Source: Flammula alnicola
Lineage: Eukaryota > Basidiomycota > Agaricomycetes > Agaricales > Strophariaceae
Direction of reading: 5' to 3'
DNA: 64,000 nucleotides
Assembly: GCA_015499995.1 (NCBI GenBank)
Contig: JADNRV010000052.1
Location: forward strand, 248,001-312,000
Position 1 is the first letter of the stretch; the number at the start of each line of letters is the position of its first letter. The position numbers and the translations under genes are program-made. The notes below the pieces were generated by a model. It did not search any database. It was given only the letters and a program-made list of their open reading frames with translations, and was not told the origin of the DNA. Positions 24,120 to 36,240 of this stretch are shown here, one piece after another.

Positions 24120-26348
24120 ATGCCGCATCTCAGGTCCGACTCCACACGTGCCCTCCTGGTGGCCGATGTTCCCAGTCGGTCGAGTTTTACTACCACCACC
24201 ACAGAAAGCGCCCACGACCTCCAAGCCCCGCCGTCTCCTTTGAGGGAGGAAAATAACTCGGATATTGTCGCCGAGGGTGGCGTCAAGGCTTGGATGACCA
24301 TATTGGGAGCGTACGTGAAATATACAACACCGCAAAGGACTGAAATTAACAAGCGAGCGCTAACATTCAATCATAACAGATGGTTTATATTATTTGGAAC
24401 ACTTGGGTACTGCATTGTGTTTATCTTAACGTCCTCCTGTAGGCTTATTATTACTGTCTTTCAGGTATCTTTATTCGTTTGGAGTGTACCAAGGTCGGTA
24501 TATATCAATGATCGCAACTCGTACAAAGCTGACGAGATGGCATATTTTTCCCCTTAGATTACTATACCCGAGTACTCCTGTCGCATCATAGTCCTAGCAA
24601 GATTGCGTGGATAGGGAGCATTCAGCTGATGATGCCTTTCTTTCTCGGCGCTGTTTCTGGGAAGCTCTTCGATGCAGGATACTTCCATGCCCTAGAGATC
24701 ATCGGGGGCAGCACCATCACAACATCGTGCGTATCAATCTATCTGCAGGTTGCCTAAAGTCTGACAATTTTAATCTATAATACCGAAGGCTCTTCCTGTT
24801 ATCGTTGGTAAAGCCACAGCAATATTACCAAGTACGCCATTCCTCACACGAAATCCAATTATCGTTGCCCAGGACTGAAGTGATGCACTAGGTATTTCTC
24901 AGCCAAGGCATAGGCATGGGACTGGGGCTCGGCTTGACCTTTGTTCCAAGTGCGAGCATCGCGGTGCACCACTTTAAGCGACGGAGAGCGCTTGCCACTG
25001 GGATGGCGCTGAGCGGTGGAGCTATGGGCTCCGTAGTTTTTCCAATAAGTGCGTGAGCCTGCTTTTCAATGCGACGTCTGGACGAGCGCTTAAACTTTTG
25101 ATGGCACCCACAGTGATCAAGTCAGTGACCTGATGGCCTCTCATTCGACGGAAAACGCTGACGCGTCTTTGAATTATCAGCCATCTCATTCCTTCCGTTG
25201 GATTTGCAAAGGCAGTCCGCTATAGTGCATGCGTCGTTCTCGGGTGCATCGTCTTGGGGAACTGTCTCATGCGGACCGCGTATCCAAAGAAAGACCCTTC
25301 CGAGAAAGTTTCGAAGCCGGATATCAAGGGCTTCTTCTCAGATCCACCATACATGTGCGTCAACATTGGGTGAGTGTAAAATTGGCACTTTGCTTCCTAA
25401 GCTAGAATAACGTTGTTTGAAGAGCGCCGATTGCGAACTTTGGCATATTCTTTCCGCGTGAGTATCCAACCCAGCGTATTCAACGAATTTGCTCACGTTT
25501 CGGTAAAAATAAGTTATTTATCTGCAACTATACGCCATTCAACACAATATTAACCCCAACCTAGCCTTCTACTCTGTCAGTCCTACCTCTCTTTGTCATC
25601 TAAATTCCAACATAATTCTTATCAAAGATCGTCACCCCATTTAGATCGCTATTGTCAATGGTGTCGGCGTCCTTGGGCGCGTCGGTGGAAACTACCTTGC
25701 GGACTTGTACGGTCCATTCAACGTCTTCATTCCTTGCACCGTTATCAACAGCGCCCTCATTTTCGCTGTCTTCGGAGTGTAAGTCAAACACTCCATGGCT
25801 TCATACCGACATTAGCTTATTTTTAACATGGTCCATGGGTTGATTAGAAAAACAGAAGCTTCCTTAATCGCTTTCAGTGTCATATTCGGGCTCGTCTCGG
25901 GGGCCTGTGCGTAGTTAATTACTTTCTCTCCTCCTGAGCGCTAATATCGGACCGATTCTCAGGGCTTTCCTTGTCCATTGCGTGCTTAGCCACGCTTGCG
26001 CGGAGGCCTGACGAAGTAGGGTGAGTTCTCCTACATTGGATATGACTAACCTTACAGTATATTGAATGAATCGACAGAGCGCGGACAGGAATCGCTCTTG
26101 CGATAAGCAGCTTTGGCGCATTGGGAGCCGCTCCGTCTCAAGGCACCCTCTTGACTGACATGTTCTTGTGGGATAAACCAATTATTTTTTCTGGAGTAAG
26201 TTTATCTCCTACTTAACTCTATCAACGCCGTCTAGCGCTAGCGATACTGACTATAAATCGATTCCAGAGCATGCTAGCGGCATCTGCGGTCTGTTTCATC
26301 GCAGCGCGGGCATATTTGGTCAAAGAGCGCTCAACCCAGAAGGTATAA
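24120..26348 (+). CDS. MFS transporter, monocarboxylate-permease-like, copy A
   Basis: Fifteen short exons from ATG 24120 to TAA 26346-26348 can be joined with GT-AG sites throughout and give a full 12-helix major facilitator. Landmarks in order: a disordered N-terminus ending EGGVKAWMTILGA; WFILFGTLG then YLYSFGVYQDYY (first helix and loop typical of the MCT/MCH group); SPSKIAWIGSIQ; GLGLTFVPSASIAVHHFKRRRALATG (the loop 4-5 signature); a central acidic/basic loop (AYPKKDPSEK); YAIQHNINPNLAFYS; NGVGVLGRVGGNYLADLYGP (the second MFS signature); SGAWLSLSIACLATLARRP; and a short C-terminus KERSTQKV. Includes a 7-nt exon (25114-25120). Substrate unknown; the family moves monocarboxylates or related small acids across the plasma membrane. 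Confidence 0.85.
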
Positions 26349-29300
26349 GTAGACTTTGGCAATGAAAGCTTGAGACAAAACCAAAAAAGATATGGAGGTC
26401 ACAAGCTCCCAATGCTTTCGTGTTATAATGAAACTGGACTGGCCAGTGTGCTTGGGTCTTTGGGTGACGCTGATGACTGTGTCGGAGATCCGTATTTCCT
26501 GTGCTGCATTCGAGATTAAAGGCGTGTACTAGTACTGTCTGTATCGTTAATAATATGACGCACCATTATTTATGAAATCAACAAGAAACAATGATTTCCT
26601 TTAAACCGACACACCCCAGAGAAATTTCACGTGTTGGATAGAACCCAAACAAGTTTCTTGAACAATTGCCGATGCTTGAAGAGGTAAAACGAAGACAACC
26701 AGGTCCTGCAATGTTCGAGTGCCCGACTACTATAGGATAATGAAGTGATAGTAGAAGTCCACAGCCTTGACGTTGTTGAGGTGTATAACTCCGACAGGAT
26801 ACTGATTCCATCCGTATGGTGCGCCACGGAAATAGAGGTAGATTGTTGAACAGAATGATGGCCTTGACTCTGCGTTTGAAAGCCCAAGCAATATCGGGAA
26901 ATTGGGATCCACCGAAACTTGAAAGTACTTGTCTCGAAAGTTAGGCAAATGCAATGAAATTGGCGACGCTTCAGGTCCAGATTCTCACTCAGAATAGCCA
27001 CTCAAAGACCGCTGTACAGAGTAGTCGACTTCATTGAGGATGGGGTGCTCGTAAGTAGCGCCGACAGACGTTGAACCTGATCCACTAGATCGCTTGGATC
27101 ATATGACTCCACTCAGGACCAAGGTCGACGAACCCAACTCAAGTTGCCGACCCACCAAGGATGACCGAGAGAAAGGGCAGTACACTGACCGCACTTCACC
27201 CGGCGTACTTACCAGGGTCATAGTACGCCGTAGTCCTTCTTCCCCGCAATCGCGATTCCTGCGCAGAAGCAGGCTTCATCGGTGCCCCTTGGACGAGCTG
27301 CACGAAAGTAGATAAAATCGTATTCGGACACCACATCACGATCACTGCAGGCATAACCACGGGTCCTTGCACACGCGCGAAATGAAAACTGCGGCGCGGA
27401 AGGAGCCAGAGAAGACATCGAGCACCGCCACGCACGTCGATGGGTAGTATTGCAATTGGAATCCGATTACATTGCTCAGGCCCAAGTTGGCGCTCAGGGA
27501 TCTAAAGAGAATTCTTCGCCCTGAAGGAGGAGTGGGAGGAGTGCATGGCGACCACGAGCTTGCCCGTCGTATTGTCCTGCTTAAGTATACTCATGCAACT
27601 GAGCGATCTGGATTGGACGATGTGGAATGCGGATGAGGACGAGGATGCTTCGAGGATACAGTGGATATAGATATAGATAAGATAACAAGGAAGCGAGTCT
27701 TGAATTTAAGCTCGAGCTAAGTACTGCGCTTGAAGGTGTATTCGGCGAGTATGGGAGGCGAGATGGATTCTGGGGCTTTCCAAATGGAAAAAAAAAAAGC
27801 TGTAATACCCATTCTTTTTCTGCGTTCTGCGTTTCATGGACTGCGACTCTCATTCGTGGATGAGGATTAACTGTTTGTCATCGATACTGATTATCTCGAA
27901 CGTCCAAAATAGAATGCGAAAGTGCATCGAATCGCAGTGTGCTGCGCAGCGCAAGAACGCTCGATTGTTTCCCCTGTCCATTCCTATTCAACCCAGATAT
28001 CCCGCCACCAAATGGCAGTAGTGTGTCGCTCTTCTCGCATGTAACCCACGTCGTGTGGCAAGGACGCTAGTTGACTCCGGGTCGGAGGTTCTTAACATAA
28101 ACACAGAGACCAAACAACTAGAGAGGCGTGTCCGCTCAAGGGTCCTTCTGTTCTCAATAGAAAGGGCGCTCAGAATCATTTCGCTTCTCTGCACGCATGG
28201 CTCCTGCATGGAGAAAAGCTGTCGCGGTTTTCCCGAGATTATCGTGGCAGGCATTTGGCGGGTGAATTTGCATGATCCACGGGCTACAGCGATCTTTCTG
28301 TACGGCTGCCAATGTCAATTGTTGCTGAGGTGGGGCCCGCGAAGTGATACATATCACGAGCCAGAGAAGGAAGAAGCCTCCCATCGGGCTGATAGGAACT
28401 TCACGCGGGACCGAAAGGTGGATGTCGATGCTTCTCTGAGGATGAGTTACTGTAACGTGCCACACTGGTTCGGATGGTTCGGATAAGAGACATTGGCTCC
28501 TAGAATCGGAGCATGCATGATTATAGGATCTGACGATTGAAAATATGAAGAGAGGGAGTGGAGTAGAACGTCGTGGTTTTGAGGGAGAATCTCATTGGAC
28601 GAGGTTTCTTTTCCTTGAGGTGGATAGGCGTAAGATTTCCTATTCTTTGACAGAGCACTCTCCCGACATTTTCCGGAAAACGAAGGCAATCCGGAATGAA
28701 CGGGATAAAGCGGGAAATTGGAGACATCCACGTACATCTATCGTGCATCCGAGGAGCCCCGTTGACAATAATCCGTTTCTTCACATCCGCCTATCGAAAA
28801 GCGAGGATAAGGTAAGGGGATCGGCGGCAGAAGTGGGTAGGAGGCACAGTTTGGACAAGGAAGGGAGGGATGAACTTTGCTGTTCATATATCCAATTCCA
28901 AATGCTCGATATGGGAAGCTTTCGCCAAGACGTTAGGAATCGGACACATCCACGGATTGTCAAGAACAAGTTTGAGGAAATTATTGTTTTCGCGGTTCCA
29001 ACGCACAGCAAGTAGCCTACTTTGATGATAGTCCGACGCTAGATTGACGTTCTGGATAAGAAAGGGATCCTCGGATGCAGGGCGGATATTTCCGGTGGAT
29101 CGATGGCAAGGGAATCGTACAAGTAGTCGAGGGTTGGGTGCTCATTGAAGGCGCAGGGTTCAGTGGTATCGAGAACTTTGGAATCAATTCGCCACGTAGT
29201 CGGGTATCCCGCCGACCTGGCCAATATCGGCGAGTGACGGCTCACCTGTCAAAAGAACAATACTCGTGTTAGGAACGCGACTTGCAGGTTGGTCGATTGC

Positions 29301-29357
29301 GCGTACTCACCATGCAGTGTTGTACGATAACTGGCAGATAAAGCAAGTGACTGAGGC
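26349..29357. other. 3 kb without an assignable gene; coding-like patches on the minus strand
   Basis: Several minus-strand patches read like protein but cannot be joined into a model. They are about 26730-26950 (ending with YGWNQYPVGVIHLNNVKA), about 27220-27420 (DVVSEYDFIYFRAARPRGTDEA), 28880-29080 (DNPWMCPIPNVLAKASHIE) and about 29040-29245 (HPTLDYLYDSLAIDPPE). I do not recognise the families. They may be remnants of one or two genes. The stretch about 26880-26930 recurs, inverted and shortened, near 34050-34105. About 27500-28000 looks non-coding (A-run at 27788). Confidence 0.4.
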
Positions 29358-30146
29358 CTAGAAATCAAACCCTCCTCCTTTGCCCCGGCGGCCTTGCTTG
29401 ACGCTACTCCTGTGAATCTTGTCCGTCTTACGACGCGCCTTGTCTGCTTTCATTAGTCCTTCAACTTTCTTCTTCTGTTCTGCTGACGGTTCTTTCTTGA
29501 TAGGGCTAGACGCCGCTGAAAGAATCATCGAATGGAGCTGTATGAGGAATTAAAATTTCGATCTTCTGAGGAGAACGCGTGGTAAAGACGAACTTTTCCT
29601 AAACATTCCTCGATGTTTTGAGCTTGCGAACGGTGGACCGTGGAGGTCACGAGCATCGAATGTGTAGCAGCGACGTAGTGAGGCTGAAGTCGAGTAAGTA
29701 AACGGCGACATACTTAACACGATATCAAACCATACATTTTTCATCAACGTTGATTCAGCCCACCGAGGGATCCAAGATTCGTTCAAAGAGCACCGCAATG
29801 TAGCCTTGGTATTGACCTTGTTCACATTCTACAGAACGTCGTTGTTAAAGGCGGAAAACACGTCCACAAATTCGACACTCACTTGTCCTCCTGGTCCCGA
29901 ACTCCTTGAAAACGACAGTTCAACTAACTCCCTCGGTATCTTCTTATCCGTTCCACTGAACTCCGTCACCCATGCTAACGCATCCGCGTTATCTTTCTCG
30001 GTTATTAGGTCAGAAATAGGAGGAGGTTTTGGGAGGTTTGCTGCGGAGCTTGTGGCTGTCTGAACATATCGAATGCAAGGAGTGGCCGGACATCTGAATA
30101 AAACAGACCCGCAAGACCTAGAAGAAGCCGCCAGACGACAAAGCAT
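29358..30146 (-). CDS. Mitochondrial GGQ peptidyl-tRNA hydrolase (ICT1-like release factor)
   Basis: Four exons (30146-29883, 29828-29736, 29683-29594, 29537-29358) give about 208 aa. The N-terminus (MLCRLAASSRSCGSVLFR and on) is basic, Ser/Arg-rich and without acids, a mitochondrial targeting peptide. The core carries the class I release-factor GGQ motif in SRSSGPGGQNVNKVNTKA, the tripeptide that hydrolyses peptidyl-tRNA, then VTSTVHRSQAQNIEECLGKLH, typical of the ICT1/YaeJ group, which rescues stalled mitochondrial ribosomes. The tail is Lys/Arg-rich (KKKVEGLMKADKARRKTDK; GRRGKGGGFDF), as needed to occupy the empty mRNA channel. All introns are 52-56 nt GT-AG. It lies between the two MFS copies and is not duplicated. 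Confidence 0.93.
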
Positions 30147-31536
30147 GATTATCCTATGTCACAATCATGGAAAAGTCCTGGCCGCTAGGTGTTGGTGCTC
30201 GTGCTGAGATACTTATGTCAAGGAGTATATGTAGTCACTGTCAGAGCCTCGGAAAGAAAGTCAGCGTTAGTAAGTTCCCACGCTTTTGTCAGATGACAGA
30301 AACACAAAAGTGTTCACTCTGCCAACTTGAATGAACCAGGGATTTCACATTTCTTACATGCGTGAAATTCAATCATGATGACAGAGAAGAATAGGATAGA
30401 GGTTGTCCTAGACTTAGCCTACTTTATGGATAGTACGGAGTTAAATTTTCATCTTATGAGGCAGCATTGTAGGTTTATAGTCGCCTGTTTACGGTGAGAG
30501 CCCAGTTCATACCTACGGCGTACCTCAAGGCAGTGTATTAAGTGAGGAGTTTCAGCTTGTGGGCCAAGACCAATCTGTCAGTGTACATCAAGAACGTTCG
30601 GAATGCGGATTTATCCTATCTACGGAGGTTAGTCTTTTGCATTAGGACGACTGCTTTTAGAGCCCAAGAGTTGATCTTCATCCTCCTTGTTGTAATAACT
30701 AAACGGATGCGTCGAGAAGTTTATAGTAGATTTGAGTGCATGCACCTCGCATTTTTGTCGTATGTTGCACATCGGACCGAGCTGCAAGGCACCATGTGTA
30801 ATGTTGCAATTACAGGCTTCGAATCAAGTATTTTTAGTGTCTGATACTGGTATCAGTAGGCCAACCCCCCTACTAATAATACCACCATTCAGCGCACTGC
30901 TTTTCATTATACTGTGTAGTCTTTGACATGGAGCCACAATTCCGAGCCGCTCAATTCGCCGAAATCAAAATTTGAGTGCGAGAGATATAAGGGATTCGTG
31001 ACGACTCAAGTACTTATTAGTACATCCTTTAACTTCGGATATTATGTTTCCGTGTAAATTTGAGATTTGCGAGGCTTCATTGTGAAGACACGATGTCTGG
31101 CTGCCGGAAGGAAGATGTACCTATTGCGAAGGAAATTATCAAGTATCCCTTGGCAAGTTATGTAAAAGGTTAGCCTACGCACTTGAGCGAACTCCATATA
31201 TACAGTATATGCCATTGACGTATTTTATTATTAGTACTTCTGTAACGTATGGAGTATGTGTGCACCGCTCACATTCATGATGATCTATCCTCCATCAAGC
31301 TTTCAAGTTTCACGGACTCGGATAGTATCCGGCGGGCGCGGCTCAGTCATTGTTATCGGATCCGTCGCGTGTTTTTATTCCTTTCGACTAATTAATAAAG
31401 CAGTGAGGCTATAGTTCCACTTTAGTAGAGACTCTGCGCTATATAAGCTCCACCTCAACTACTTATCGCTGTTTCCGTCAGAAATCTCTCGACATTCACA
31501 GGTCCGAGTTAACATCAGAGTCAGCCTACTCTAAGT
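30147..31536. other. Intergenic; upstream part of MFS duplication unit B
   Basis: From about 30445 it matches about 23026-24119 upstream of the first MFS gene. No additional gene seen. A TATA motif (CTATATAAG, about 31439-31447) precedes the MFS start by about 90 bases. Confidence 0.5.
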
Positions 31537-33990
31537 ATGCCGCATCTTAGGTCGGAATCCACACATGCCCTCCTGGCGGCCGCTTTCCCCAGTCAGTCGA
31601 GTTTTACTACCACCACAGAAAGCGCCTACGACCTCAGAGCCCCGCCTCCTCCTCTGAGGAAGGAAATTAACTCGGATATTGTCGCCGAGGGTGGCGTCAA
31701 GGCTTGGATGACCATATTGGGAGCGTACGTGAAATATACAATGCCGCAAAGGACTGAAATTAGCAAGCGAGCGCTAACATTCAATTATCTCAGGTGGTTC
31801 ATATTCTTTGGAACGCTTGGGTACTACTGCATTCTGTTAATCTTAACGTCCTCCTAAATGCTTATTATTACTGCCTTTCAGGTATCTATACTCGTTTGGA
31901 GTGTACCAAGGTCGGTTTATATCAATGATCGCAACTCATACAGGATTAACGAGATGGCATACTTCCCCACTAGATTACTATACCCGAATACTCCTGTCGC
32001 ATCACAGTCCTAGCAAGATTGCATGGATAGGGAGCATTCAGCTGATGATGCCTTTTTTTCTCGGCGCTGTTTCTGGAAAGCTCTTCGATGCAGGATACTT
32101 CCGCGCCCTCGAGATCATCGGGGGTACCATCATCACTGCGTCGTGCGTATCAATCCATCTGCAGGTCGCTTGCTACGGTCTGCTAATTTCAATCCACAAT
32201 ATCGAAGGCTCTTCCTGTTATCGTTGGTAAAGCCACAGCAATATTACCAAGTACGCCATTCCTCACACTAAATCCAATTATCGTTGCTCAGGACTGAGAT
32301 GATACACTAGGTATTTCTCAGCCAAGGCATAGGCATGGGACTGGGGCTCGGCTTGACCTTTGTTCCAAGTGCGAGCATCGCGGTGCACCACTTTAAGCGA
32401 CGGAGAGCGCTTGCCACCGGGATGGCGCTGAGTGGTGGAGCTATGGGCTCCGTAGTTTTTCCAATAAGTGCGTGAGCCTGCTTATTCAATGCGACATCTG
32501 GACGAGCGCTTAAATTTTGATGGCACCCCATAGTGATCAAGTGAGTGATTTGATGGCCTCTCTTATTCGACGGAAAACGCTAACGCATCTTTGAATCAGC
32601 CATCTTATTCCTTCCGTTGGATTTGCAAAGGCAGTCCGCTATAGTGCATGCATCGTTCTCGGGTGCCTCGTCTTGGGGAACTGTCTCGTGCGGACGGCGT
32701 ATCCAAAGAAAGACCCTTCCGAGAAAATTTCGAAGCCTGATATCAAGGGCTTCTTCTCAGATCCACCATACATGTGCGCCAATCTCGGGTGAGTGTAAAA
32801 TCGGCATTTTGCTTCCTAAGCTAAAAATAACGTTTGAAGAGCGCTGATTGCGAACTTTGGCATATTCTTTCCGCGTGAGTATCCAACCCAGCGTATTCAA
32901 CGAATTTGCTCACGTTCCGGTAAAAATAAGTTATTTATCTGCAATTATACGCCATTCAACACAATATTAACCCCAACCTGGCCTTCTACTCTGTCAGTCC
33001 TACCTCTCTTTGTCATCCAGATTCCAGCATAATTCTTATCAAATATCGTCACCCCATTTAGATCGCGATCGTCAATGGTGTCGGCGTCCTTGGGCGTGTC
33101 GGCGGTAACCACCTTGCGGACTTGTACGGTCCCTTCAACGTCTTCATTCCTTGCACCATTATCAACAGCGCCCTCATTTTCGCTGTCTTCGGAGTGTGAG
33201 TTCAAATATTCCATGACTCCATACCGACATTAGTTTATTTCTAACATGTTCCGTGGGTTGATTAGAAAAACAGAAGCTTCCTTAATCGCTTTCAGTGTCA
33301 TATTCGGGCTCGTCTCGGGGGCCTGTGCGTGGCTAATTACTTTTTTCTCCTACTGAGCGCTACTATCTGACCAATTCTCAGGGCTTTCCTTGTCCATCGC
33401 GGGCTTAGCCACGCTTGCGCGGAGGCCCGACGAAGTAGGGTGAGTTCTCCTACATTGGATATGAGCTTCAGTATACTAAATGAAGAGTCGACAGAGCACG
33501 GACAGGAATCGCTCTTGCGATCAGCAGCTTTGGCGCATTGGGAGCCGCCCCGTCTCAAGGCGCACTCTTGACCGACATGTTCTTGTGGGATAAACCGATT
33601 ATTTTTTCTGGAGTAAGTTCATTCTCCCAACTCGATCAACGCCGTCTAGCGCTGATACTGATTATAAATTGATTCCAGAGCATGCTAGCGGTATCTGCAG
33701 TCTGTTTCATCGCAGCGCGGGCATATTTGGTTAAAGAGCGCTCAACTCAAAAGGTATAAGTACGCTTTGCTTTTGGCAATGGAAGTTTGAGACAAAACCA
33801 TAAAAGAGATGGAGGCCACAAGCTCCCAATGCTTTCGTGTTATAATGAAACTGGACCGGTCAGTGCGCTTGGGTCTTTGGGTGGCGCTGATGACTGTGCT
33901 CGGAGATCCGTGTTGCCTGTGCGGCATTCGAGATTAAAGTCGTGTACTACTAGTACTGTTTGTATCGTCGATAATACGGCGCACCATAAT
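30445..33990 (+). repeat. Segmental duplication unit B (MFS block)
   Basis: Direct repeat of about 23026-26560; see unit A. Boundaries approximate. Confidence 0.75.
31537..33759 (+). CDS. MFS transporter, monocarboxylate-permease-like, copy B
   Basis: Same 15-exon structure as copy A, including the 7-nt exon (32534-32540) and identical splice phases, from ATG 31537 to TAA 33757-33759. The reading frame is open across all joins. Differences from copy A are scattered and mostly conservative (GNHLADLYGP for GNYLADLYGP; NCLVRTAYP for NCLMRTAYP; AVSAVCFIAAR for AASAVCFIAAR), and the N-terminal tail is shorter by one Thr. That pattern fits two functional paralogues more than one gene and one relic. 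Substrate unknown. Confidence 0.85.
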
Positions 33991-34481
33991 TTATGAGATC
34001 AACAACGATTTCCTTTCCTATGATTTTCGTGGAATTAGTGTACAAGTACTTTCGGTGGAATGCCTACGCCTTCAAACGGAGTCAAGGCCATCATTGATCC
34101 GTGAGTTTCTTTCCAAGATCACATACAACGAAGTGTGGCTGAATGTGGGACTTGATGCTAAGTACGAGTAGTGTGTTATAGGGAAAGTAGTGCGATACAC
34201 AGGGTCTTTGCAAGGTCTACGATTCGACGAACCAAGCTGTGCTTTCAAAACTGGCCTCGTACATGGGTGGCCAGAAAATGAGCACTGCCTGACCCTGATC
34301 TTGACTTACGCACAAAATGGTAACAACATAGTTATGGTATAGTAGATATAGTAACAGCAAGTAACGACAGTGTTAAGTTTAAAAGATTGTGAAAGGTAGA
34401 GAGCGACGAAAGACGACAGAATATTATAGTTAAATATCAAAGAAGATAGGTAGTGGCAACGTCACTAGCTCTGGAGCACGC
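33760..34481. other. Intergenic with two decayed fragments
   Basis: About 34050-34105 resembles, in inverted orientation, about 26850-26930. About 34105-34260 resembles 40200-40345, the coding part of the HNH-type gene H1 (segment around DTLHYFPYDTLPILKSHI), with indels and stops. From about 34285 the sequence matches the region downstream of the second secreted-protein gene (about 37322 on). Confidence 0.5.
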
Positions 34482-36240
34482 TTAGCAAGAAGTCGCAGCT
34501 TTGACAGTAGATCTAGAGTATACACCACGTCAGTTTCAGATAAACACTCTCGAGAAAGGGAAAAGGCCTTACGAGTACTGCAAATAATCTGCCAAATTCT
34601 GGTACGGGATTTCACGCGTGCCGCAGAATCTGCAAACGAACATGAGTGAGGAAAAAATAAAAAAGACCTGTGCGAACAAGAACAAACATACCCTGTCCAA
34701 GCGGAGACGGTCGCCCAAAAGTCGGTAACATAAGACACGTCGGTCGGATAAGGACCCGAGCTACCCGAAGGGCAAGGTGTTTCTGCTCCAGGAGGGCCTC
34801 CACAGGATCGAACGGTGTTCGTGAGAGCGCCATAATAGGCGTCAATGACGTTCTGCTGGGACACGACGGAATTACCTCCGGAAAGGGCGTTGAATACCTA
34901 TGAGGATCGATCCGTCAATTCGACCGGCGAGGATAAGAAAAGAAAAAACGCCTTTACACTTTGCGCCAAGCGGGGCTGGTTGACCGATAGCAGCGGCGGA
35001 CTGGTCGACAGGTAGTCGTCCTTGGTTAGCTGCTCGATGAGTACATCCACCGTCGACTCGCTGTAGCAGAACGCCGCCAACACGCAGTAGTTGTCGTTGA
35101 AAACGTTCGTGGCGTTTGCTGAGCCGATGGTGCACTGGTCAACTATCTCGGCACAGCTTCCGTTCTACCGCAGTAATTGTGATTTCAGCCCGTAAGTCTA
35201 TACAGATGATGAAGAAAATATTGATCAACTGACGTCAGTAGACCTCTGAGGAACGCATATTGGGGCTTCTGCATTTATAGCTGCGTTGCACGATTGGACA
35301 GCTGGACAAACACCCGCTTTGGTCGAATATTCGATCCAGTCCTGGTATAAATCGATCAATCGGCGTCTCAAAGTGATGGCAAAAGGAGACATACAGCAAA
35401 ATTGCTGTAGGGGATACTCGAAGTTGCACAGAAGCCAGTCCAGGCGACGGCGGTTTGCCACCATGCAATGACGGCGTCTGCAGTGCTTGGATATTCGGGT
35501 GTAGAAACAATAGGAATGGACTGGTTGTAGGTAGCGATAGTCGCGTTAAGTGAAGCTATGGTCCCATAGTAGAAGTCGACTGCGAAATCGAGGTTAGTTC
35601 GTCGTCGACATACACACAGATTGCTACTCACTGAACTGCTGCTGAGTAGCAACATCGGAGCCTTTGGAAACAGCATTGAATGCCTGTACAACAGTTTGGA
35701 TCAGCGTAGTTCAACCTCCGCCTTCATTAGGAATTGGTGCGTACATCGCGAGAGAGACGAGGCTGGTTGGGTGGGAAGTCGGGAAAGAAATACTTCGGTG
35801 TATCGCAGACGACGAGGGCTATACAAGCAGGATGGGTGTTGAGAGCATTAGCAGCATCCGATGCAGAAATGGTGCTCGGGTCGCACACATCTCTTTATTT
35901 AAAAAATCAGTACATGCAGATGGCGAATTTTTTTGTTATACACGAACCGGATGGAAAGACAACTGCGTCTGTCTTGTAACGGATCATCGGTGGCGCGCAC
36001 CGCGAGATCAGTGTAACCTACCGAGGGCAACGTCAAAGCAGCGGTAAGAGAGGCAGAAGCAACTCCAAACACAAGCCTGAGGGACAAGAGCATGATTAAG
36101 ATTGGAAGATGTTCCTAACTGCAGGCTGGCGCGTCTTTATATCCTGATTCCTTCCCAATTCCGCGGCGCAAAATGGCCGTTTTACTCCCATGGGAGATGT
36201 ATGTACAGTGTGTACACCATGCACATGACGAAGTATAGTG
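34285..36240 (-). repeat. Tandem duplication unit 1 of secreted-protein gene
   Basis: Direct repeat of about 37322-39240, covering 3' flank, gene and promoter with the CCCATGGGAG and TTTATAT boxes. Boundaries approximate. Confidence 0.7.
34482..36093 (-). CDS. Secreted Cys-containing protein, copy G-A
   Basis: Minus strand from ATG 36093 to TAA 34482-34484; about 330 aa over 8-9 exons. The N-terminus (MLLSLRLVFGVASASLTAALTLPS) is a signal peptide. The mature protein has about 14 cysteines in pairs (ACIALVVC; PAVQSC and PICVP; GSCAEIVDQC; YCVLAAFC; RSCGG with ETPCP; FCGTRE) and conserved blocks PRLSRD, DFYYGTIASLNATIATYNQS, TADAVIAWWQTAVAWTGFC, DYLSTSPPLLSVNQPRLAQS and YPTDVSYVTDFW, ending STVKAATSC. 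The exon 1/exon 2 junction is ambiguous; all later introns are clean GT-AG. I recognise an expanded secreted family of agaricomycetes without known function. Two further copies lie in this window. Confidence 0.78.

Larger units (their letters stand above)
23026..26560 (+). repeat. Segmental duplication unit A (MFS block)
   Basis: Direct repeat of about 30445-33990. Both units contain upstream sequence, the TATA region, all exons and introns of an MFS gene and about 200 bases of 3' sequence. Differences are scattered substitutions and small indels. Boundaries are approximate because they were found by eye. Confidence 0.75.

Noticed and set aside
25907..25989. Apparent shared frameshift in both MFS copies at the GAC/LSLSI junction
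   Set aside because: Resolved by using the GTGCGT donor at 25907, which gives SGAWLSLSIACLA in frame in both copies.
28545..29015. 156-codon plus-strand ORF
   Set aside because: Opposite strand carries the more protein-like patches; no domain and a basic, random-looking composition.
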